Origin: Halofilum ochraceum
Lineage (GTDB): Bacteria > Pseudomonadota > Gammaproteobacteria > XJ16 > Halofilaceae
Direction: 5' to 3'
DNA: 64,000 nucleotides
Assembly (NCBI RefSeq): GCF_001614315.2
Contig: NZ_LVEG02000019.1
Span: forward strand, 46,828-110,827
Shown here: positions 9,934 through 18,936 of the stretch, one piece after another
Numbering within the stretch: the first letter of the stretch is position 1
Layout: each line of letters starts with the position of its first letter
Translations under genes and position numbers: made by a program
The notes under the pieces: generated by a model
The model's input: the letters and a program-made list of their open reading frames with translations, nothing else
Told to the model about the DNA's origin: nothing
The model's database searches: none

Positions 9934-10725
9934 TCAGCCCGGGTCTCCGTCGGGGCCGCCGCCGTGCCGGTCGACGAACCGCTCCGTGACGGCCCGCAGA
10001 CGCGGGTCGAGGCGCTCCAGGGCACCCGTGCGGATCTCGGCGGGCACGCCGCCGTACCACGCCTCCGCGATCCCGCCGGCGATACAGGCCATGGTGTCGG
10101 CATCTCCGCCGAGCGAGATGGCGTTGCGGATGGTGGACTCATAATCATCCGCCTCGAGAAACGCGATGATCGACTCCGGCACGGACCCCTGGCTGGAGAC
10201 GTCGAAGCGGTAGCGCGGGCGGATCTCGTCCAGGGTGCGGCCGAGATCATAGTCGAACAGCTCTTCCAGCCGTGCCCGGATGGCGGGTTTCTCCTCGCCC
10301 TGGCGGGCAAGGAAGATCGCCGTCGCCGTGGCCTGTGCGCCGCGGATCCCCTCCGGATGATCGTGCGAGACGGCGGCGCTGCGCTCGGCTTCGCGCAGCA
10401 CTTCCTCCAGCGTCCCGCACGCGAACCCGACCGGGCTCACCCGCATCGCTGCCCCGTTGCCATAGCTGTAATACGGCTGCCGATCGCGCGCCGCGGCCCA
10501 CTGGAAGAAATTCCCGCCAAAGCCGGCATCGGGCCATGCGTGGAAGTAGTCATGGTAGTAATCGGTGTAATCCCCGCCATCCAGAAGGCAGGCGGCGCTC
10601 GCGACCGTCAGCACGCTGTCATCCGTGAAACGACAGCGGCGATGGAACAACGGGAAATCCAGCGTCTTCGTGCCCGCGCCTTCGTGGACGGAACCGATGA
10701 TATCGCCTGCGATCGCGCCGATCAT
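9934..10725 (-). CDS. ADP-ribosylglycohydrolase family protein
   Basis: Members of this family remove ADP-ribose from modified arginine or other acceptors using two Mg2+ ions. The 263-residue protein shows the family signature at both ends: MIGAIAGDIIGSVHEG at the start, FTDDSVLTVA (metal-binding T-D-D), and SLGGDADTMACIAGGIAEA near residues 220-240. The start at 10725 has GGGGAGG five bases upstream. The reading frame stays open further upstream, but that part lacks family similarity. No ADP-ribosyltransferase is next to it, so the target is unknown. Confidence 0.9.
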   Translation of the reverse strand: MIGAIAGDIIGSVHEGAGTKTLDFPLFHRRCRFTDDSVLTVASAACLLDGGDYTDYYHDYFHAWPDAGFGGNFFQWAAARDRQPYYSYGNGAAMRVSPVGFACGTLEEVLREAERSAAVSHDHPEGIRGAQATATAIFLARQGEEKPAIRARLEELFDYDLGRTLDEIRPRYRFDVSSQGSVPESIIAFLEADDYESTIRNAISLGGDADTMACIAGGIAEAWYGGVPAEIRTGALERLDPRLRAVTERFVDRHGGGPDGDPG

Positions 10726-10908
10726 GTCGACCTCCCCGGGCCATGCCCGACACCATGATCGTGCACCACGGCCGTACTTGTCCACGCGGGCCGCGCGACT
10801 TGGCACCGCACATCGGCCGGGCCTATCCTCTGTGTAGCGGTGACCGGGCGAGCACCGGGTGCATACCGCCCGTGTAATCGCAGGGGCAAAACGACGGGAC
10901 AGACCATC

Positions 10909-11175
10909 ATGGCCAAGGGCTTCGGCGACGAAGACGACGTCCACGAGCAGATCGAGAGTACCATCAACGATGAGGTCCAGCGGGCGCGCTCGGCCCTGCC
11001 CGAGGGCGAGAGCCTGACCCATTGCGAGGAGTGCGATCGCCCGATCCCGGAGGCCCGCCGTCAGGCCCTTCCCGGCGTGCGGCTGTGTGTCGCCTGCCAG
11101 GAGGAACACGACCGGGAACACGGCCGCGACAGCCTGTACAACCGCCGCGGCAGCAAGGACAGCCAGCTGCGGTGA
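10909..11175 (+). CDS. DksA/TraR-type C4 zinc-finger protein (YbiI-like)
   Basis: An 88-residue protein with a four-cysteine zinc finger near its middle: HCEECDRPIPEARR, then LCVACQEEHDRE. The length and single finger match the short YbiI/TraR branch rather than DksA itself, which has a long coiled coil. Members of this branch may bind RNA polymerase through the secondary channel, but the role of YbiI-like proteins is not established. The start ATG at 10909 was chosen because the protein then begins MAKGFGDEDDVHEQIE like its relatives. An inverted pair of REP hairpins lies immediately downstream. Confidence 0.85.
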   Translation: MAKGFGDEDDVHEQIESTINDEVQRARSALPEGESLTHCEECDRPIPEARRQALPGVRLCVACQEEHDREHGRDSLYNRRGSKDSQLR

Positions 11176-11187
11176 TCTGGAGAGCCC

Positions 11188-11213
11188 TGTAGGAGCGAGC
11201 TTGCTCGCGATCG
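11188..11213 (+). repeat. REP-like palindrome, family A, copy 1
   Basis: A 26-base unit beginning TGTAGGAGCGAGCTTGCTCG. Its core GCGAGC-TT-GCTCGC is a perfect hairpin. The same unit recurs at 11313-11338 and 42365-42390 in reverse orientation, and at 21476-21501 with one base change. It closely resembles the abundant REP of Pseudomonas. Confidence 0.9.
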
Positions 11214-11312
11214 TGCCCGCACACGCCTGGCGGCAATGCCCGGCGTGAATGAAAACCCGTCGGTGCAATCCGCGCATCTTCCGGGCGTGTGAACGTGGCA
11301 GCTGTCATCACA

Positions 11313-11338
11313 CGATCGCGAGCAAGCTCGCTCCTACA
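11313..11338 (-). repeat. REP-like palindrome, family A, copy 2 (inverted)
   Basis: The exact reverse complement of the copy at 11188-11213. The two face each other across 99 bp in the 275-bp gap between the zinc-finger gene and the formate dehydrogenase accessory genes, like a BIME. The 99 bp between them contain no gene that I can support. Confidence 0.9.
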
Positions 11339-11450
11339 GGGAACGCGATCGGCTGATGACCAGTCCGCCCGCGGCGCATCGACGCGCCGAACCTTGACGC
11401 CGGGATCGGTCGAAGAGTATCTCTGAAACCACGCACCATTGGGGAATATC

Positions 11451-11942
11451 TTGCGCCTGCTGCGAATACTGCGACTCGACGACTCGGATGCAGAGGTCTA
11501 CCTGCCCGCCGCCAGGGCCGGCGAACTCGCGGTGCCGGGCACCTTCATGTTCACCTTCGACGACGTGCCGCCAGAGCGCCTCGGCGGCAGTTCGGCCGAG
11601 GCGTTCCGCCGCGGCTTCCTCGGGCTCGATTCCCTCGGCTGGGGCACGCTGGTCACGATCGCCGAGGTCAACGACGCCGACCGGCAGGCCGCCCTCGACC
11701 GGCTGACCGCCGTGTTCATCGATCGATTCGGCGCGCCCGACGAGGCGGCCGCACGCGCCCAGGCGGAAGAGGAACTCGCATTCGTCGACCGTCTCTGCGA
11801 GCGCCCCGTCAATACGATCCTGTCGCTGGAACGTTCGATCGGCGAGGACGACAACGTCGAGGAACAGTTCCATACCCATGAACAGCCACAGGCGAGCTGG
11901 GAAAACCCGCATCCGGTGGTCCGTATCATCCCGGAGGCCTGA
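11451..11942 (+). CDS. DUF6505-type protein of formate dehydrogenase loci
   Basis: A soluble acidic protein of 163 residues (RLLRILRLDDSDAEVYLPAA near the start, ending PVVRIIPEA). I match it to DUF6505, a family known mainly as a passenger of FdhABC-type formate dehydrogenase clusters; no activity is established. The start TTG 11451 was chosen because GGGGA lies about five bases upstream; a TTG at 11439 in the same frame would add four residues. It is the first of four tightly packed accessory genes that precede the structural formate dehydrogenase genes. Confidence 0.72.
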   Translation: MRLLRILRLDDSDAEVYLPAARAGELAVPGTFMFTFDDVPPERLGGSSAEAFRRGFLGLDSLGWGTLVTIAEVNDADRQAALDRLTAVFIDRFGAPDEAAARAQAEEELAFVDRLCERPVNTILSLERSIGEDDNVEEQFHTHEQPQASWENPHPVVRIIPEA

Positions 11943-11974
11943 GGCATGACCGCAACGAAAGCCAGGTGGCAGCG

Positions 11975-12490
11975 ATGAACGGCCGCACCGGTCAGGGCCG
12001 GCCGGAGAAGATCCGGCCGGTACGCGTACTCATGCGCCGCAGCGAGAACCCCGACTCGCCCTGGGGCATCCCGCGCTGGGAACTGCTGGCGGTGCTGCCG
12101 GATACGGACCCGCCCGAGCAGCGCGAACGCCGTCTCGTCCACCAGTCGGAGGGACAACACGATTTCGAGTGGGCCGGTCTGCGCGTGTTCATGTTCCGCG
12201 ATGCCGCCGAGAGCTATTGGTACAACCTCGTGGGCCGCGATCCTTCGCTGTGCGTGATCTGCCGTCCCGGGCACGACATCGACCTCGAACCCTTCGTCGT
12301 GACCGCGAACTACGACGAAGCCGGCGCGCACATGGAAACCGACGACACCGTGTTTTCCGCACCGCTGCCGGCCGAACTGGTCACCGAACTGGAAGAGTTC
12401 GTGATGAAGCACTACCGGCCCGTCAAACCCCACAAACGCCAGCGTCGCAACTGGGCCGCGGAGGCCGAAGATGCCCAGCGACGGAAATAG
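11975..12490 (+). CDS. DUF3305 protein, formate dehydrogenase accessory
   Basis: A 171-residue soluble protein with the DUF3305 pattern: RPVRVLMRRSE, then WGIPRWELLAVLP, and RVFMFRDAAESYWYNLVGRD. The C-terminal 20 residues are basic (KPHKRQRRNW). DUF3305 and DUF3306 proteins almost always occur as neighbours in respiratory formate dehydrogenase loci, which suggests a shared role in maturation or targeting; the biochemistry is unknown. ATG 11975 is preceded by AGGTGG. A GTG at 11966 in the same frame is an alternative. It overlaps the next gene by 20 bp, which implies translational coupling. Confidence 0.82.
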   Translation: MNGRTGQGRPEKIRPVRVLMRRSENPDSPWGIPRWELLAVLPDTDPPEQRERRLVHQSEGQHDFEWAGLRVFMFRDAAESYWYNLVGRDPSLCVICRPGHDIDLEPFVVTANYDEAGAHMETDDTVFSAPLPAELVTELEEFVMKHYRPVKPHKRQRRNWAAEAEDAQRRK

Positions 12491-13166
12491 CCGCCGCTCC
12501 AGGCGTACCCGGAGCGAGGATTCCTTCCTCGCACGCTGGTCCCGGCGCAAACACGAGGCCGAACACGGCCGCCCGGCGGAAGAGGCCGAAGCGACAGAAG
12601 CGCCGGTCGACACGGATGCGCAGGCGCCCGCTGCCGACAACGGGGACGTTGACGACCCCGAAGCGAGCGGATCCGCCCAGCAGACGGCAGCGGCGGACGC
12701 GGAGGCGGATCTCCCCCACCCGGACACGCTCGACCGCGACAGCGACTTCAGCGTCTACCTCACGAAGCGCGTTTCCAGCGCGTTCCGCCGCGCCGCCATG
12801 CGCCGGCTGTTCTCGGCGCCCGAATTCAATGTGCGCGACGGCCTCGATGATTACGACGAGGACTACACCCAGTTCCAGTCGCTCGGCAACACCGTGACCG
12901 CTCATATGCGCCACCACACCGAGCGCCTGCGCCAGCGCGAACAGGACAAGGCCGAGCAGGCCGAGCGCGATGCCGAGGCGGAGCGTGCGCGGACCGCCGA
13001 AGGGGACGAGGCCGAGCACGCCCCGGACGAGTATACGGACGCCACGCCGGCAACGGACGCGCAGCAGGCAGAGACGACGGATGACCAGACACCCGCCGAC
13101 GATGCGCCGGAGGCCACCGGCACGGCGCGAACGGCAACCAACCGGGATACCGATGACACCACCTGA
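12471..13166 (+). CDS. DUF3306 protein, formate dehydrogenase accessory
   Basis: A 231-residue protein with the recognisable DUF3306 core at both ends of an acidic linker: EDSFLARWSRRKHE near the N-terminus and SSAFRRAAMRRLFSAPEFNV at about residues 100-120, followed by the downstream DGLDDYDEDYTQFQSLG. The rest, especially the last 90 residues, is low-complexity Ala/Glu/Asp/Thr and probably disordered. Its start overlaps the DUF3305 gene and its end overlaps the polyferredoxin gene by 14 bp, so the accessory genes form one coupled unit. Function unknown beyond the association. Confidence 0.8.
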   Translation: MPSDGNSRRSRRTRSEDSFLARWSRRKHEAEHGRPAEEAEATEAPVDTDAQAPAADNGDVDDPEASGSAQQTAAADAEADLPHPDTLDRDSDFSVYLTKRVSSAFRRAAMRRLFSAPEFNVRDGLDDYDEDYTQFQSLGNTVTAHMRHHTERLRQREQDKAEQAERDAEAERARTAEGDEAEHAPDEYTDATPATDAQQAETTDDQTPADDAPEATGTARTATNRDTDDTT

Positions 13167-14841
13167 TGCGATACCGGCACTGCCGGCGGACTCGACCGAC
13201 GGGCAGGCCCGGGCGGCCGCATGCAACACCCCACACGGGCACGGCGCGACGCCGGAACCCATCGCCTTCGTGACCTATAACGCGGGCAACCGCGTACTCG
13301 TAAAAGGCCCGCTCGAGACCGCCACCGCGGCCGCGCGCCGGATCGACGGATCGCTCGATGTGCGTGTACTCGCGACCGATCCCGACAGCGACCGGCTCGA
13401 ACGCCCGGATATCGAGGATTTCGGGCCGCGCCTGCTGCGTGCGCGGCCCGAGGGGGTAGACGGCTATCTGGGCGCGTTCCGCATCTCGATCCACGATGGC
13501 GAGCAGAGCCTGGACCTGTGCAAAGGCTTTGGCCTCGACCCGGCCGAGACCTTCGATCTGGTGGTCGACCTGGACCGGCCGGCGGCGATCCGGCGCCAGA
13601 AGTTGCCCCTGGGGTATTTCGCGCCCGGTGACGAGACCGCGCTCGCCGAAGTGCTGGACGGTCTGCCGGACCTCGTCGGTGATTTCGACAAGCCACGCTA
13701 TTTCGATTACGACCCGAACCTCTGCGTCCATGGCAGCCGCGGCCAGAGCGGCTGCACGAACTGCCTCGACAGCTGCGCCACGGAAGCCATCCACTCGCTC
13801 GGCGAGCGGATCGAGGTGGACCCGTTCCTGTGCCTAGGCTGCGGCAGCTGCGCGACCGCCTGCCCGACCGGCGCGATCACCTACACGGCGCCCTCGGGCG
13901 AGCAGATCGTCGACGAACTGCGCCGGCTGCTGCGCCGCTACCGCGAGGCCGGCGGCAGCAATCCGGTCGTCCTGTTCCACGACGCCGAGGCCGGCGCGAG
14001 CGCGCTGGCCGCATGGCGCACGGACCTGCCGGAGTCGGTCCTGCCGGTGGAAGTGGAAGACACGGGCGGCATCGGCCCCGACGCCTGGCTGGCCGCGCTG
14101 GCCTTCGGCGCCGGTCGCGTCGTCCTGGCGATGCCGGGCGACACGCCGCCATCGGAACGGGCGGCGACCGCCGACCAGATGGAAGTCGCACAGGCTGTTC
14201 TCGCCGGTCTGGCCATTCCCGCCGAGCGACTCGGGATCGTCGACATCGGCGGCGACGAAAGCGCCCTCACCGGTGACGCCGCCCCCGTGATCGGAGAACC
14301 CGCTACGTTCGCCGGGCTCGGCGACAAGCGTGCACGCATGCGCCGGGCCATCGAACACCTGTATCGGCAGACCGGCGCGACCGCGACCGTCCAGGCGCTG
14401 CCCGCCGCGTCACCGCTTGGCACGATCGAAGTGGACCAGGACGCCTGCACCCTGTGCATGGCCTGCGTCTCCGTCTGCCCGACCCAGGCCGTACTTGGCG
14501 GCGGTGACGAACCGAAGCTCAAGTTCCGCGAGGATCGCTGCGTACAGTGCGGCATGTGCGAGACCACCTGCCCCGAAGACGCGATCGTCCTGCAGCCACG
14601 GATCGATTTCGCCGCCCAGGTCGAACCGGAAGAGCGCGTACTCAATGAAGAAGAGATGCACCAGTGCCCCGGCTGTGGCAAGGCGTTTGCGCCGGTCAAG
14701 GTCATCCAGCGCATGGAGGAACGCCTCGCCCAGCACTGGATGTTCGCCGACGAGGCGGCCCGCCGCCGCCTCTGGCTCTGCGAAGACTGCCGCGTGAAGG
14801 CGATGATGCGCGATCAGGGCTCGATCAACGTCAACAACTAA
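13153..14841 (+). CDS. Polyferredoxin-like 4Fe-4S protein of the formate dehydrogenase locus
   Basis: A cytoplasmic iron-sulfur protein of 562 residues. Ferredoxin-like cysteine clusters occur in two pairs: GCTNCLDSCATEAIHS with LCLGCGSCATACPTGAI (about residues 200-240), and ACTLCMACVSVCPTQAV with RCVQCGMCETTCPEDAI (about 430-480). Between them is a Rossmann-like stretch resembling the hydrogenase/heterodisulfide iron-sulfur proteins. A last CPGCGKAF followed by LCEDCR may bind zinc. It probably passes electrons during cofactor maturation or to an unknown partner. Start ATG 13153 lies inside the end of the DUF3306 gene. The 183-bp AT-rich control region follows. Confidence 0.82.
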   Translation: MTPPDAIPALPADSTDGQARAAACNTPHGHGATPEPIAFVTYNAGNRVLVKGPLETATAAARRIDGSLDVRVLATDPDSDRLERPDIEDFGPRLLRARPEGVDGYLGAFRISIHDGEQSLDLCKGFGLDPAETFDLVVDLDRPAAIRRQKLPLGYFAPGDETALAEVLDGLPDLVGDFDKPRYFDYDPNLCVHGSRGQSGCTNCLDSCATEAIHSLGERIEVDPFLCLGCGSCATACPTGAITYTAPSGEQIVDELRRLLRRYREAGGSNPVVLFHDAEAGASALAAWRTDLPESVLPVEVEDTGGIGPDAWLAALAFGAGRVVLAMPGDTPPSERAATADQMEVAQAVLAGLAIPAERLGIVDIGGDESALTGDAAPVIGEPATFAGLGDKRARMRRAIEHLYRQTGATATVQALPAASPLGTIEVDQDACTLCMACVSVCPTQAVLGGGDEPKLKFREDRCVQCGMCETTCPEDAIVLQPRIDFAAQVEPEERVLNEEEMHQCPGCGKAFAPVKVIQRMEERLAQHWMFADEAARRRLWLCEDCRVKAMMRDQGSINVNN

Positions 14842-15024
14842 TGAGCGCGAATTTTTGTTCCAGAATGTTTTTTTTACATATTCGGATCGGTGATCGTGAA
14901 GGGAACATATACACGTTTTACACGATGCGAATAACTCCTATTTGCAAAAACCGATTGTGGCCAATCCATTTGCCAGGCCGTTACAAACGTTTTATGTTTG
15001 AACCATCAGTTCGCTGGAAATGCG
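14842..15024 (+). promoter_or_regulatory. AT-rich control region of the formate dehydrogenase operon
   Basis: This 183-bp gap is much more AT-rich than any neighbour, with a run of eight T at 14868-14875. It contains a perfect dyad GATTG-TGGC-CAATC at 14953-14966 and a TTTACA/TATTTG pair at 14917-14944 with 16-bp spacing that could act as a promoter. No terminator is evident. The position between accessory and structural genes suggests a regulated promoter; the protein that binds the dyad is unknown. Confidence 0.45.
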
Positions 15025-15702
15025 ATGACGTTCAGTCAGACCATCAGTGAAGTAGAGGCACCTCCACCGGGCAGTTCGGTCCCCGTGTTCCGCTCGGTGA
15101 CCTGGTTTGCCCTCGCCGCTGCGCTCCGAAGTACGCCCGATCCCTCCTTACTCACGCATCTCGCCCAGACCGGCTCGTCCTCCGTGGACGAGGACTCCGA
15201 CCCCGGGGAACTGGGCCAGGCCTGGTCGGCCGTCGCCACCGCCGCCAGCCACGTCGAGCAAGGCCCGCTCGACGACGAATTCCACGACCTTTTCATCGGT
15301 ATCGGGCGCGGCGAACTCGTCCCCTATGCCTCCTGGTATCGCACCGGCTTCCTGATGGACCGCCCCCTCGTCGCCCTGCGCCGCGACCTGGCCCTGCTCG
15401 GTTTCGAGCGCCAGCAGAGCGTGAGCGAGCCCGAGGATCACGCCGCCGCGATCGCCGAGGTGATGGGCCTGCTGGCGGACCCCTCGGAGGGGCAGGACGA
15501 GTCCACGCAGCGGATTTTCTTCAGCGAGCATATCGATTCCTGGATGCCGGACTTCTTTGCCGACATGCAGACGGCACACAGTGCCGATTTCTACCGTTCA
15601 GTCGGCCGCCTGGGTGCGGCCTTCGTCGAGTTCGAGCGCGGTTGGCTCGGGGCCGAGGCGCCCCGCACGACCGCATCTCACAGCGGAGTATCGAAGTCAT
15701 GA
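15025..15702 (+). CDS. TorD/DmsD-family chaperone for the TAT molybdoenzyme
   Basis: A cytoplasmic all-helical chaperone of 225 residues. It shows the TorD family pattern FHDLFIGIGRGELVPYASWY, followed by LMDRPLVALRRDLALLGF and PEDHAAAIAEVMGLL. Such proteins bind the twin-arginine leader and apo-form of a molybdoenzyme until the cofactor is inserted. The likely clients are the two TAT-leader proteins encoded immediately downstream. ATG 15025 was preferred over an in-frame TTG at 14998, which would add nine residues. Its stop overlaps the next start (ATGA). Confidence 0.88.
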   Translation: MTFSQTISEVEAPPPGSSVPVFRSVTWFALAAALRSTPDPSLLTHLAQTGSSSVDEDSDPGELGQAWSAVATAASHVEQGPLDDEFHDLFIGIGRGELVPYASWYRTGFLMDRPLVALRRDLALLGFERQQSVSEPEDHAAAIAEVMGLLADPSEGQDESTQRIFFSEHIDSWMPDFFADMQTAHSADFYRSVGRLGAAFVEFERGWLGAEAPRTTASHSGVSKS

Positions 15703-15908
15703 AAGAGCGACAGAAGCAGGTCCGTGGCTCCCGCAGAGCATTCTTTCGCAGCGTCGCCGGGCTCGGCGTCGCCGCCGGCACCGGCGCACTGATTCTGCGG
15801 TACGGCTCCGAAGCACAGGCCCAGACGACGGCGGTGGAAGTCCCGTCGAGTCAGGGCTACGTCGAGACGGATCACATCCGCAAGTACTACGAGACGGCGC
15901 GCGGCTGA
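15699..15908 (+). CDS. Small TAT-signal protein of formate dehydrogenase loci (TIGR02811-like)
   Basis: A 69-residue protein made mostly of a twin-arginine leader (SRRAFFRSVAGLGVAAGTGA) and a short conserved tail ending HIRKYYETARG. This matches the 'formate dehydrogenase region TAT target' family, found just upstream of the catalytic subunit in many proteobacteria. Its role is unknown; it may be a small exported subunit. It starts within the TorD stop codon and lies 25 bp ahead of the catalytic gene. Confidence 0.85.
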   Translation: MKERQKQVRGSRRAFFRSVAGLGVAAGTGALILRYGSEAQAQTTAVEVPSSQGYVETDHIRKYYETARG

Positions 15909-15933
15909 GCCGGCCCGAGGGGAGAAGGTCACC

Positions 15934-18912
15934 ATGAAACTGATCCGCAAGCGCAGCGTCCCGGGCGCCGAAGAGATCGCCAACACCACGCCTGACGGCG
16001 GTGCGGGCATCAACCGGCGCGAATTCCTCCGCCGCTCGGGCATCACCGCCGGTGGCGTCGCCATGGCCGCCGGGCTCGGCCCGGGCATGATGCGTCGGGC
16101 CGAAGCCGAACGCATGGACACCGCACCCAAGGCCGGCGTCGAGACGGAAGTCCGCCGCTCGGTCTGCACCCACTGTTCCGTGGGCTGCGGTGTGATGGCC
16201 GAAGTGCAGAACGGCGTGTGGACCGGTCAGGAACCGGACTTCGAATCGCCGCTCAACCTCGGCGCGCACTGCGCCAAGGGCGCCTCGGTGCGTGAGCACG
16301 GCCACGGCGAGAAACGCGTCAAATATCCGATGAAACTGGTCGACGGCAAATGGAAGCGCCTGTCCTGGGATCAGGCGGTCAGCGAGATCGGCGACAAGCT
16401 GCTCGAGATCCGCGAGAAATCCGGACCCGACTCGGTGTTCTGGTGCGGTTCCTCCAAGGCCAGCAACGAAGGCTCCTACCTGCAGCGCAAGTTCGCCGCC
16501 TTTTGGGGAACGAACAACATCGACCACCAGGCGCGCATCTGCCACTCGACCACGGTCGCGGGCGTAGCCAACACCTGGGGCTATGGCGCGATGACGAACT
16601 CCTACAACGACATGCATAACTGCAAGTCGATGATCTTCGTCGGCTCGAACGCCGCCGAAGCGCACCCGGTCGCGATGCAGCACATCCTCCGGGCCAAGGA
16701 GAACGGCGCCCGCATGATCGTCGTCGACCCGCGCTTCACGCGCACCGCGGCGCACGCAGATCAGTACATGCGCCTGCGCCCGGGCAGCGACGTCGCCTTC
16801 ATCTGGGGCCTGCTCTGGCACGTGTTCGAGAACGAGTGGGAAGATCGCGAGTACATCAACGCCCGCGTCTTCGGCCTCGATGATATCCGCGAGGAAGTCG
16901 CGAAGTGGACCCCGGACGTCGTCGAAGACGTTACCGGCGTCCCCGAGGAAGAGATGTTCCAGGCGGCGAAGACGCTCGCCGAGAACCGCCCCGGCACGAT
17001 CGTGTGGTGCATGGGCGGCACGCAGCATCACATCGGCAACAACAACACCCGCGCCTACTGCGTCCTGCAGCTCGCGCTGGGCAACATCGGCAAGGAAGGC
17101 GGCGGTGCCAACATCTTCCGCGGCCACGACAACGTCCAGGGCGCGACCGACGTCGGCCCGAACTGCCATACCCTGCCCGGCTATTACGGCCTCTCCGAGG
17201 GCGCATGGCGACACTGGTCCCGGGTTTGGGATGTGGACTACGAGTACATCCGCGGCCGCTTCGATACCGAGCAGCAGTACGATTCCGGTGGCGGCCAGAT
17301 GGCCTACACCATGAACATCCCGGGCATGCCGGTGTCGCGCTGGATCGACGGCATCCTCGAGGACCGCGAGAACCTGTCGCAGAAGGACAAGTTCCACGCG
17401 ATCTTCTTCCAGGGGCACGCCGTGAACAGCCAGACCCGCGGGCCGGAGATGAAGAAGGCGCTCGAAGAGGTCGAGCTGGTGGTGGTCTCGGACCCCTACC
17501 CGACGCACCTGGCCGTCATGAGCGAGCGCAAGAACGACACCTACCTGCTGCCGACCTGCACGCAGTTCGAGCAGGCCGGCTCGGTCACGGCGTCGAACCG
17601 CTCGCTGCAGTGGCGCGAGAAGGTCGTGGACCCGCTGTTCGAGTCCAAGACCGACGCCGAGGTGCTGTACCTCTTCGCGCAGAAGTTCGGCTTCGCCGAT
17701 CAGATGTTCAAGAACATCAAGATCGAAGACGGCATGCCGAGCCCCGAGGACACACTCCGCGAGATCAATCGCGGCACCTGGACCATCGGCTACACCGGCC
17801 AGAGCCCGGAACGGCTCAAGGCCCACATGGCCAATCGCGGTGCTTTCAACACGACAACGCTGCGGGCCGAAGGTACGGATCTCGACGGCGAGGTTTACGG
17901 CCTCCCCTGGCCCTGCTGGGGACCGCCGGAGATGCGTCACCCGGGCACACCGGTCCTCTACGACACCTCGAAGCCCGTATCGCAGGGCGGCCTCACCTTC
18001 CGCGCCCGTTTCGGCACGGAATACCAGGGCCAGAACCTGCTGGCCGAGGGCGCGTACTCGAAGGACTCCGACCTCGATGACGGCTATCCGGAGTTCACGT
18101 TCAAGATGCTGCGCGAGCTCGGATGGCACACGGAACTCACCAGTGAGGAAATCCAGACCATCAAGTCCGTTGCCGGCGTCGACGACGAGTCGAATTTCGA
18201 GGAGATGAGCTTCGACCCGGGCACCGCGGGCGCCAAACTCGACGGCGTCAACTGGAAGACCGACCTCTCCGGCGGTATCCAGCGGGTCGCCATCAAGCAC
18301 GAATGTGCGCCCTTCGGTAACGCCAAGGCGCGCTGCATCGTGTGGCAGTTCCCCGACCCCGTGCCGGTGCACCGGGAGCCGCTGTACACGCAGCGCTACG
18401 ACCTGGTCGAGCAGTACCCGACCTACGAGGACCGCAAGGCCTTCTGGCGGCTGCCGACGGCTTACGCCTCGATCCAGTCCACCGACTACTCGGGCGACTA
18501 TCCGCTGGCCTTCATCAGCGGGCGTCTGACCGAGTACGAAGGCGGCGGCGAGGAAACCCGCTCCAACCCCTGGTTGGCCGAGCTGCAGCAGGAGATGTTC
18601 GTCGAGATCAACCCGGCGGACGCCAACGACCGCGGCGTCAAGAACGGCCAATGGGTCTGGCTCGAGGGTCCTGAAGGCGGCCGCATCAAGGTCCACGCGA
18701 TGGTCACACCGCGTGTCGGCCGGGGCGTGGTCTGGACGCCGTTCCACTTTGGCGGCTGGTTCCAGGGGCAGGATCTGGTCGATCGCTACCCCGAGGGCAC
18801 CGCGCCGATCATCCGCGGCGAGGCCTGCAACACCGCGACCACATACGGGTACGACTCGGTCACTCAGATGCAGGAGACCAAGGCGACCCTTTGCGAGATC
18901 ACGACGGCGTAA
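15934..18912 (+). CDS. fdhA: Formate dehydrogenase catalytic subunit (molybdopterin, Cys form)
   Basis: This oxidises formate to CO2 on the periplasmic face using a bis-MGD molybdenum or tungsten cofactor. The 992-residue protein begins with a twin-arginine leader (NRREFLRRSGITAGGVAM, about residues 27-44). A 4Fe-4S site follows (SVCTHCSVGCGVMAE, with a fourth Cys in GAHCAKGA). The cofactor-ligating residue is Cys203 in QARICHSTTV, next to His204; E. coli FdnG has selenocysteine here. The molybdopterin-oxidoreductase core and the C-terminal molydop-binding domain (about 840-990) are intact. It is followed after 24 bp by its Fe-S partner. Confidence 0.95.
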   Translation: MKLIRKRSVPGAEEIANTTPDGGAGINRREFLRRSGITAGGVAMAAGLGPGMMRRAEAERMDTAPKAGVETEVRRSVCTHCSVGCGVMAEVQNGVWTGQEPDFESPLNLGAHCAKGASVREHGHGEKRVKYPMKLVDGKWKRLSWDQAVSEIGDKLLEIREKSGPDSVFWCGSSKASNEGSYLQRKFAAFWGTNNIDHQARICHSTTVAGVANTWGYGAMTNSYNDMHNCKSMIFVGSNAAEAHPVAMQHILRAKENGARMIVVDPRFTRTAAHADQYMRLRPGSDVAFIWGLLWHVFENEWEDREYINARVFGLDDIREEVAKWTPDVVEDVTGVPEEEMFQAAKTLAENRPGTIVWCMGGTQHHIGNNNTRAYCVLQLALGNIGKEGGGANIFRGHDNVQGATDVGPNCHTLPGYYGLSEGAWRHWSRVWDVDYEYIRGRFDTEQQYDSGGGQMAYTMNIPGMPVSRWIDGILEDRENLSQKDKFHAIFFQGHAVNSQTRGPEMKKALEEVELVVVSDPYPTHLAVMSERKNDTYLLPTCTQFEQAGSVTASNRSLQWREKVVDPLFESKTDAEVLYLFAQKFGFADQMFKNIKIEDGMPSPEDTLREINRGTWTIGYTGQSPERLKAHMANRGAFNTTTLRAEGTDLDGEVYGLPWPCWGPPEMRHPGTPVLYDTSKPVSQGGLTFRARFGTEYQGQNLLAEGAYSKDSDLDDGYPEFTFKMLRELGWHTELTSEEIQTIKSVAGVDDESNFEEMSFDPGTAGAKLDGVNWKTDLSGGIQRVAIKHECAPFGNAKARCIVWQFPDPVPVHREPLYTQRYDLVEQYPTYEDRKAFWRLPTAYASIQSTDYSGDYPLAFISGRLTEYEGGGEETRSNPWLAELQQEMFVEINPADANDRGVKNGQWVWLEGPEGGRIKVHAMVTPRVGRGVVWTPFHFGGWFQGQDLVDRYPEGTAPIIRGEACNTATTYGYDSVTQMQETKATLCEITTA

Positions 18913-18936
18913 CGCGCCGCTGGCAGGAGTATCGAC

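Noticed and set aside
10726..11277. N-terminal extension of the ADP-ribosylglycohydrolase frame
   Set aside because: The family start MIGAIAGDIIG has an excellent ribosome site; the extension overlaps the zinc-finger gene on the other strand and has no family match.
14958..14974. A possible sigma-54 promoter (TGGC...TTGC) before the TorD gene
   Set aside because: The GG and GC elements are 11 bases apart rather than the required 10, and no activator gene is nearby.
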